A DNA stretch of 8,258 nt from an uncultured Eubacteriales bacterium. Lineage in GTDB: Bacteria; Bacillota; Clostridia; Oscillospirales; Butyricicoccaceae. Numbering within the stretch: the first letter of the stretch is position 1; each line of letters opens with the position of its first letter. The stretch spans positions 1 to 8,258 of the forward strand of contig CATJIY010000100.1 in assembly GCA_949740695.1 (NCBI GenBank), read 5' to 3'. Of the stretch, positions 6,635 to 8,258 are shown one piece after another. The notes below the pieces were generated by a model, which was not told the DNA's origin, made no database searches, and saw only the letters and a list, made by a program, of their open reading frames with translations. Both the position numbers and the translations under genes were made by a program.

Positions 6635-6648
6635 TGTTTGCGCAAACA
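6635..6648. promoter_or_regulatory. Perfect 14-bp palindrome upstream of the symporter, possible operator
   Basis: TGTTTGCGCAAACA is a perfect inverted repeat without a spacer. It lies 3 bases upstream of the AGGAGG of the symporter gene, inside the predicted leader and about 45-58 bases past the predicted transcription start. A spacerless palindrome is a poor RNA hairpin but a typical shape for a dimeric repressor site. No regulator gene is adjacent and I cannot assign the site to a family. Confidence 0.4.
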
Positions 6649-6699
6649 GCCCAATTTCATCCAAAATCAGGCGATAAATTACGCATTTATTCTAAAATT

Positions 6700-6728
6700 A
6701 TGATAACACGAGCAGGAATAAAATGCAA
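6700..6728 (-). promoter_or_regulatory. Candidate sigma-A promoter (extended -10) for the symporter gene
   Basis: On the - strand TATCAT (6700-6705, 5 of 6 to consensus) is preceded by TGT, an extended -10, and after a 17-base spacer by TTGCAT (6723-6728), a weak -35. The predicted start is near 6693, about 73 bases before the ATG. The whole gap 6621-6883 is clearly richer in A and T than the genes on either side. Apart from this promoter and the palindrome I see nothing defined in it, and no convincing terminator for the DUF4363 gene. Confidence 0.5.
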
Positions 6729-6883
6729 GAAATATGAATCATTTTTTAACAACACTGGCAAAACGCACAAAAATATTCTTAAAATTCCAGCAATTTACAC
6801 AAAAACGTTTGATGTTTTCAATAAAAACTATTTTAATAATCCTTTCATGCAGCTACGCCACGCAAACCTCATGCCTAAGATCT

Positions 6884-7261
6884 TTAAAAGACCGACTGAA
6901 GCGTAATATGGTCATATTCTCGAATAGCAGTCAACAAATACTGAATCTCACTCAGCTGGGCGGAACATTCGTCCAATTCGCCCATCATCAAAAATCCTTC
7001 CGCTTGCGCCAACTGGCGGCTAACCTGCTCCAGCCTATCGTGGGCCACCAAACTGGAAAGTACCGGAAGCCCCCGTTCCCAGCGTTCCCTTGCCAGTGAT
7101 AACAGATCGGGATCATACTGACGGCTTTGCATCTGATCCCACAGAGCTTCCAGCGGTTGCTCGGTATCACGGCACAGCCGATCTACCCAGCTTCGGGCCG
7201 CCAATCCCCCAAGAAAAATAGCTGCCAGCAAAAAAACGGCCGTCACGACCCGCCACTGCAT
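6884..7261 (-). CDS. Small membrane-anchored DUF4363 family protein
   Basis: The protein has 125 residues. An N-terminal hydrophobic segment (about 5-22) would anchor it in the membrane, leaving the rest mainly helical and probably outside the cytoplasm. The C-terminal half, with AHDRLEQV (73-80), a heptad-like helix, and the ending IREYDHITLQSVF (113-125), matches the DUF4363 pattern (the H-D-x-[IL] helix pair and a final E-x-x-x-I-T-L). AGGAGG (7269-7274) lies 7 bases before the ATG, inside the upstream yetF-type gene. The start overlaps the end of that gene by 19 bases, so the two are likely translationally coupled. DUF4363 genes often follow YetF genes in Clostridia. The function is unknown; a role with the YetF protein is inferred from position only. 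Confidence 0.82.
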   Translation of the reverse strand: MQWRVVTAVFLLAAIFLGGLAARSWVDRLCRDTEQPLEALWDQMQSRQYDPDLLSLARERWERGLPVLSSLVAHDRLEQVSRQLAQAEGFLMMGELDECSAQLSEIQYLLTAIREYDHITLQSVF

Positions 7262-7938
7262 GGGCTGTCCTCCTTTCTAAAGAAAATGGTATTCCCGCGA
7301 TTATCGGCACAGAACAAAAAAACATCCTCCGGCCGTTGGGCGCCGTTGGCTTTTAACACACTGGACAACCAGTCTTTCCCCTGTCCAAGTTCAGTCAATG
7401 CATTGGCATCCAGCCGACCATCGGAAATCAGTACCCGCAGCAGCCCCGGCTGCTCAGGATGCAGGCCAAGTTGCTTGGGTGTGGCAGGGCTTTGCTCGGT
7501 CCGCAGCAACAGACTTAATTGGCCGTTTGTCTCTACCTGGGCAAAAGCCACCTGTCGCAAATCGAAAACCCCATTCAGCCGCAAATCCTCAAAAAGATCA
7601 TCCAAGCTCAACCGCAACTGCCGCAAAGCGGCCTGGTCCACCACACCCTCCCGAATCACTGGTACTGGCTTGCCGGAAAGCAACTGCCGCAGGGGGACAC
7701 ATTTTAAACTTATCGCTGAAATCAACACTTCGGCGGCAATCAAGGTAAGCACTGGAATTACGCCATGGGCCAAAGGAATATCCATATCTTGCATTGGCAC
7801 CGACGCCACTGCCGAAACCAAAATGGTGATGACTAGCTCGGCGGGCTGCATTTCTCCTACCTGCCGTTTACCCATCAGCCGCACCGCTAAAATAATTGTC
7901 AAATATAAGATTACCGTCCGAATAAAGGGTACTAGCAA
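7243..7938 (-). CDS. YetF / DUF421 family membrane protein
   Basis: The protein has 231 residues, normal for the family. Three hydrophobic helices (about 4-22, 32-49 and 55-78) precede a cytoplasmic YetF domain. Typical features are RLMGKRQVGEMQPAELVITI (20-39), the loop with PMQDMDIPL (48-56), GKPVPVIREGVVD (89-101), and FAQVETNGQLSL (132-143). The start codon is TTG at 7936-7938: AAGGAGGG (7946-7953) stands 7 bases upstream, and the resulting N-terminus (LVPFIRT) agrees with relatives. The related 2Duf protein of Bacillus spores contains a DUF421 domain and affects spore resistance and germination, but nothing here shows a spore role. It is first in a two-gene unit with DUF4363. No clear promoter was found in the divergent gap 7939-8049. 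Confidence 0.92.
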   Translation of the reverse strand: MLVPFIRTVILYLTIILAVRLMGKRQVGEMQPAELVITILVSAVASVPMQDMDIPLAHGVIPVLTLIAAEVLISAISLKCVPLRQLLSGKPVPVIREGVVDQAALRQLRLSLDDLFEDLRLNGVFDLRQVAFAQVETNGQLSLLLRTEQSPATPKQLGLHPEQPGLLRVLISDGRLDANALTELGQGKDWLSSVLKANGAQRPEDVFLFCADNRGNTIFFRKEDSPCSGGS

Positions 7939-7945
7939 GCCAAGT

Positions 7946-7953
7946 CCCTCCTT
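7946..7953 (-). promoter_or_regulatory. Ribosome binding site that supports a TTG start for the YetF-family gene
   Basis: AAGGAGGG on the - strand is a near-perfect Shine-Dalgarno sequence. It stands 7 bases before TTG (7936-7938); no in-frame ATG lies at a suitable distance, and the TTG start gives the N-terminus expected for the family. Confidence 0.75.
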
Positions 7954-8049
7954 ATAAAAATTGCCGCCGGACTTTTCCCGCGATAAACTTCTTTAGAGAT
8001 AGTTTGAAACGGCAGAAAAAGATTATGCGGATTTTTTTTGCAAAAGGGC

Positions 8050-8078
8050 TTTACTTTTTCTCTAGAATTGCGTATAAT
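8050..8078 (+). promoter_or_regulatory. Promoter of the tRNA-Ala gene
   Basis: A perfect TATAAT (8073-8078) follows TTTACT (8050-8055, 4 of 6 to TTGACA) with a 17-base spacer. The predicted start, near 8085, lies a few bases before the mature tRNA 5' end at 8091. Confidence 0.8.
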
Positions 8079-8090
8079 AGAAATAGTTAC

Positions 8091-8166
8091 GGGCTCGTGG
8101 CTCAGCTGGGAGAGCGCTGCGTTCGCATCGCAGAGGTCGAGGGTTCGATCCCCTTCGAGTCCACCA
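8091..8166 (+). tRNA. tRNA-Ala, anticodon CGC
   Basis: The 76-base cloverleaf is complete. The acceptor stem GGGCTCG pairs with CGAGTCC and holds a G3-U70 wobble, the main alanine identity element. The D stem is GCTC/GAGC. The anticodon stem CTGCG/CGCAG encloses the loop TTCGCAT, giving anticodon CGC, which reads GCG (Ala). The T arm is GAGGG-TTCGATC-CCCTT with one G-U pair, followed by discriminator A and an encoded CCA. It has its own promoter and stands alone within this window. Confidence 0.96.
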
Positions 8167-8230
8167 GAATGTGCAAATCCGAACCCTATGTTTTTCGTGA
8201 AGCACTGTTTCGGGTTTGTTCTGACGATTG

Positions 8231-8258
8231 AGGAAGTCTGACTTCGGTTAGGCTTCCT
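8231..8258 (+). terminator. UUCG-capped hairpin after tRNA-Ala, probable terminator cut by the window edge
   Basis: A 12-bp stem (AGGAAGTCTGAC with GTTAGGCTTCCT, including two G-U pairs) is closed by a C(TTCG)G tetraloop, a very stable cap common in intrinsic terminators. The window ends on the last stem base, so the expected T tract cannot be seen. It begins 64 bases after the tRNA; the spacer 8167-8230 shows no other gene. Confidence 0.6.

Noticed and set aside
6773..6840. AT-rich inverted repeats such as AAAAC/GTTTT between DUF4363 and the symporter
   Set aside because: The stems are short and contain almost no G-C pairs; such pairings are expected by chance in AT-rich DNA, so I did not call a terminator.
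7127..7957. + strand open frame of 276 codons opposite the YetF and DUF4363 genes
   Set aside because: The reverse strand carries two well-matched families with strong ribosome binding sites; the + frame translation is low in complexity, rich in Ser/Arg/Lys and matches nothing known.
8004..8231. Open frames running through the tRNA-Ala gene
   Set aside because: They translate across a complete tRNA cloverleaf with its own promoter, so they are not coding.

Overview
The window looks like chromosomal DNA from a low-to-mid GC member of the Bacillota, most likely a gut-type Clostridia (Oscillospirales-like). The evidence is strong AGGAGG-type ribosome binding sites, a clostridial-style cobalamin gene cluster, a YetF (DUF421) plus DUF4363 pair, an AGCS sodium/amino-acid symporter and an FMN-dependent alpha-hydroxy-acid dehydrogenase with an N-terminal cysteine cluster. 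This assignment rests on family resemblance read by eye, not on a search.

Region 1 (1-2819, + strand) is the 3' part of a tightly packed operon for the late steps of cobalamin synthesis (nucleotide loop assembly): the end of cobT, cobU, cobS, a second short CobU-like gene, and a cobC-type phosphatase. Genes overlap by ATGA or TAATG, or are separated by about a dozen bases, so they are probably translated together. Together they activate the lower-ligand base (CobT), phosphorylate and guanylylate cobinamide (CobU), join the two halves (CobS) and remove the 5'-phosphate (CobC). Two things are unusual: two divergent CobU-like proteins keep complementary parts of the normal CobU motif set, and the CobC-type phosphatase carries a C-terminal extension with two predicted membrane segments and a zinc ribbon.

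Region 2 (2918-5100, - strand) holds an M42 metallopeptidase followed 23 bases later by the FMN-dependent alpha-hydroxy-acid dehydrogenase. A candidate extended -10 promoter lies upstream, with an 8-bp hairpin in the leader. This pair converges on the cobalamin operon.

Region 3 (5131-6728, - strand) is a single-gene unit: an alanine/glycine:cation symporter with its own candidate extended -10 promoter, a perfect 14-bp palindrome just upstream of the ribosome binding site, and a rho-independent terminator downstream.

Region 4 (6884-7938, - strand) is a two-gene unit: YetF-type membrane protein (TTG start), overlapping by 19 bases a small membrane-anchored DUF4363 protein.

Region 5 (8050-8258, + strand) is a tRNA-Ala(CGC) gene with a good promoter, encoded CCA and a UUCG-capped hairpin at the very end of the window, probably a terminator. 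No mobile element, CRISPR array or clear sign of horizontal transfer was seen.
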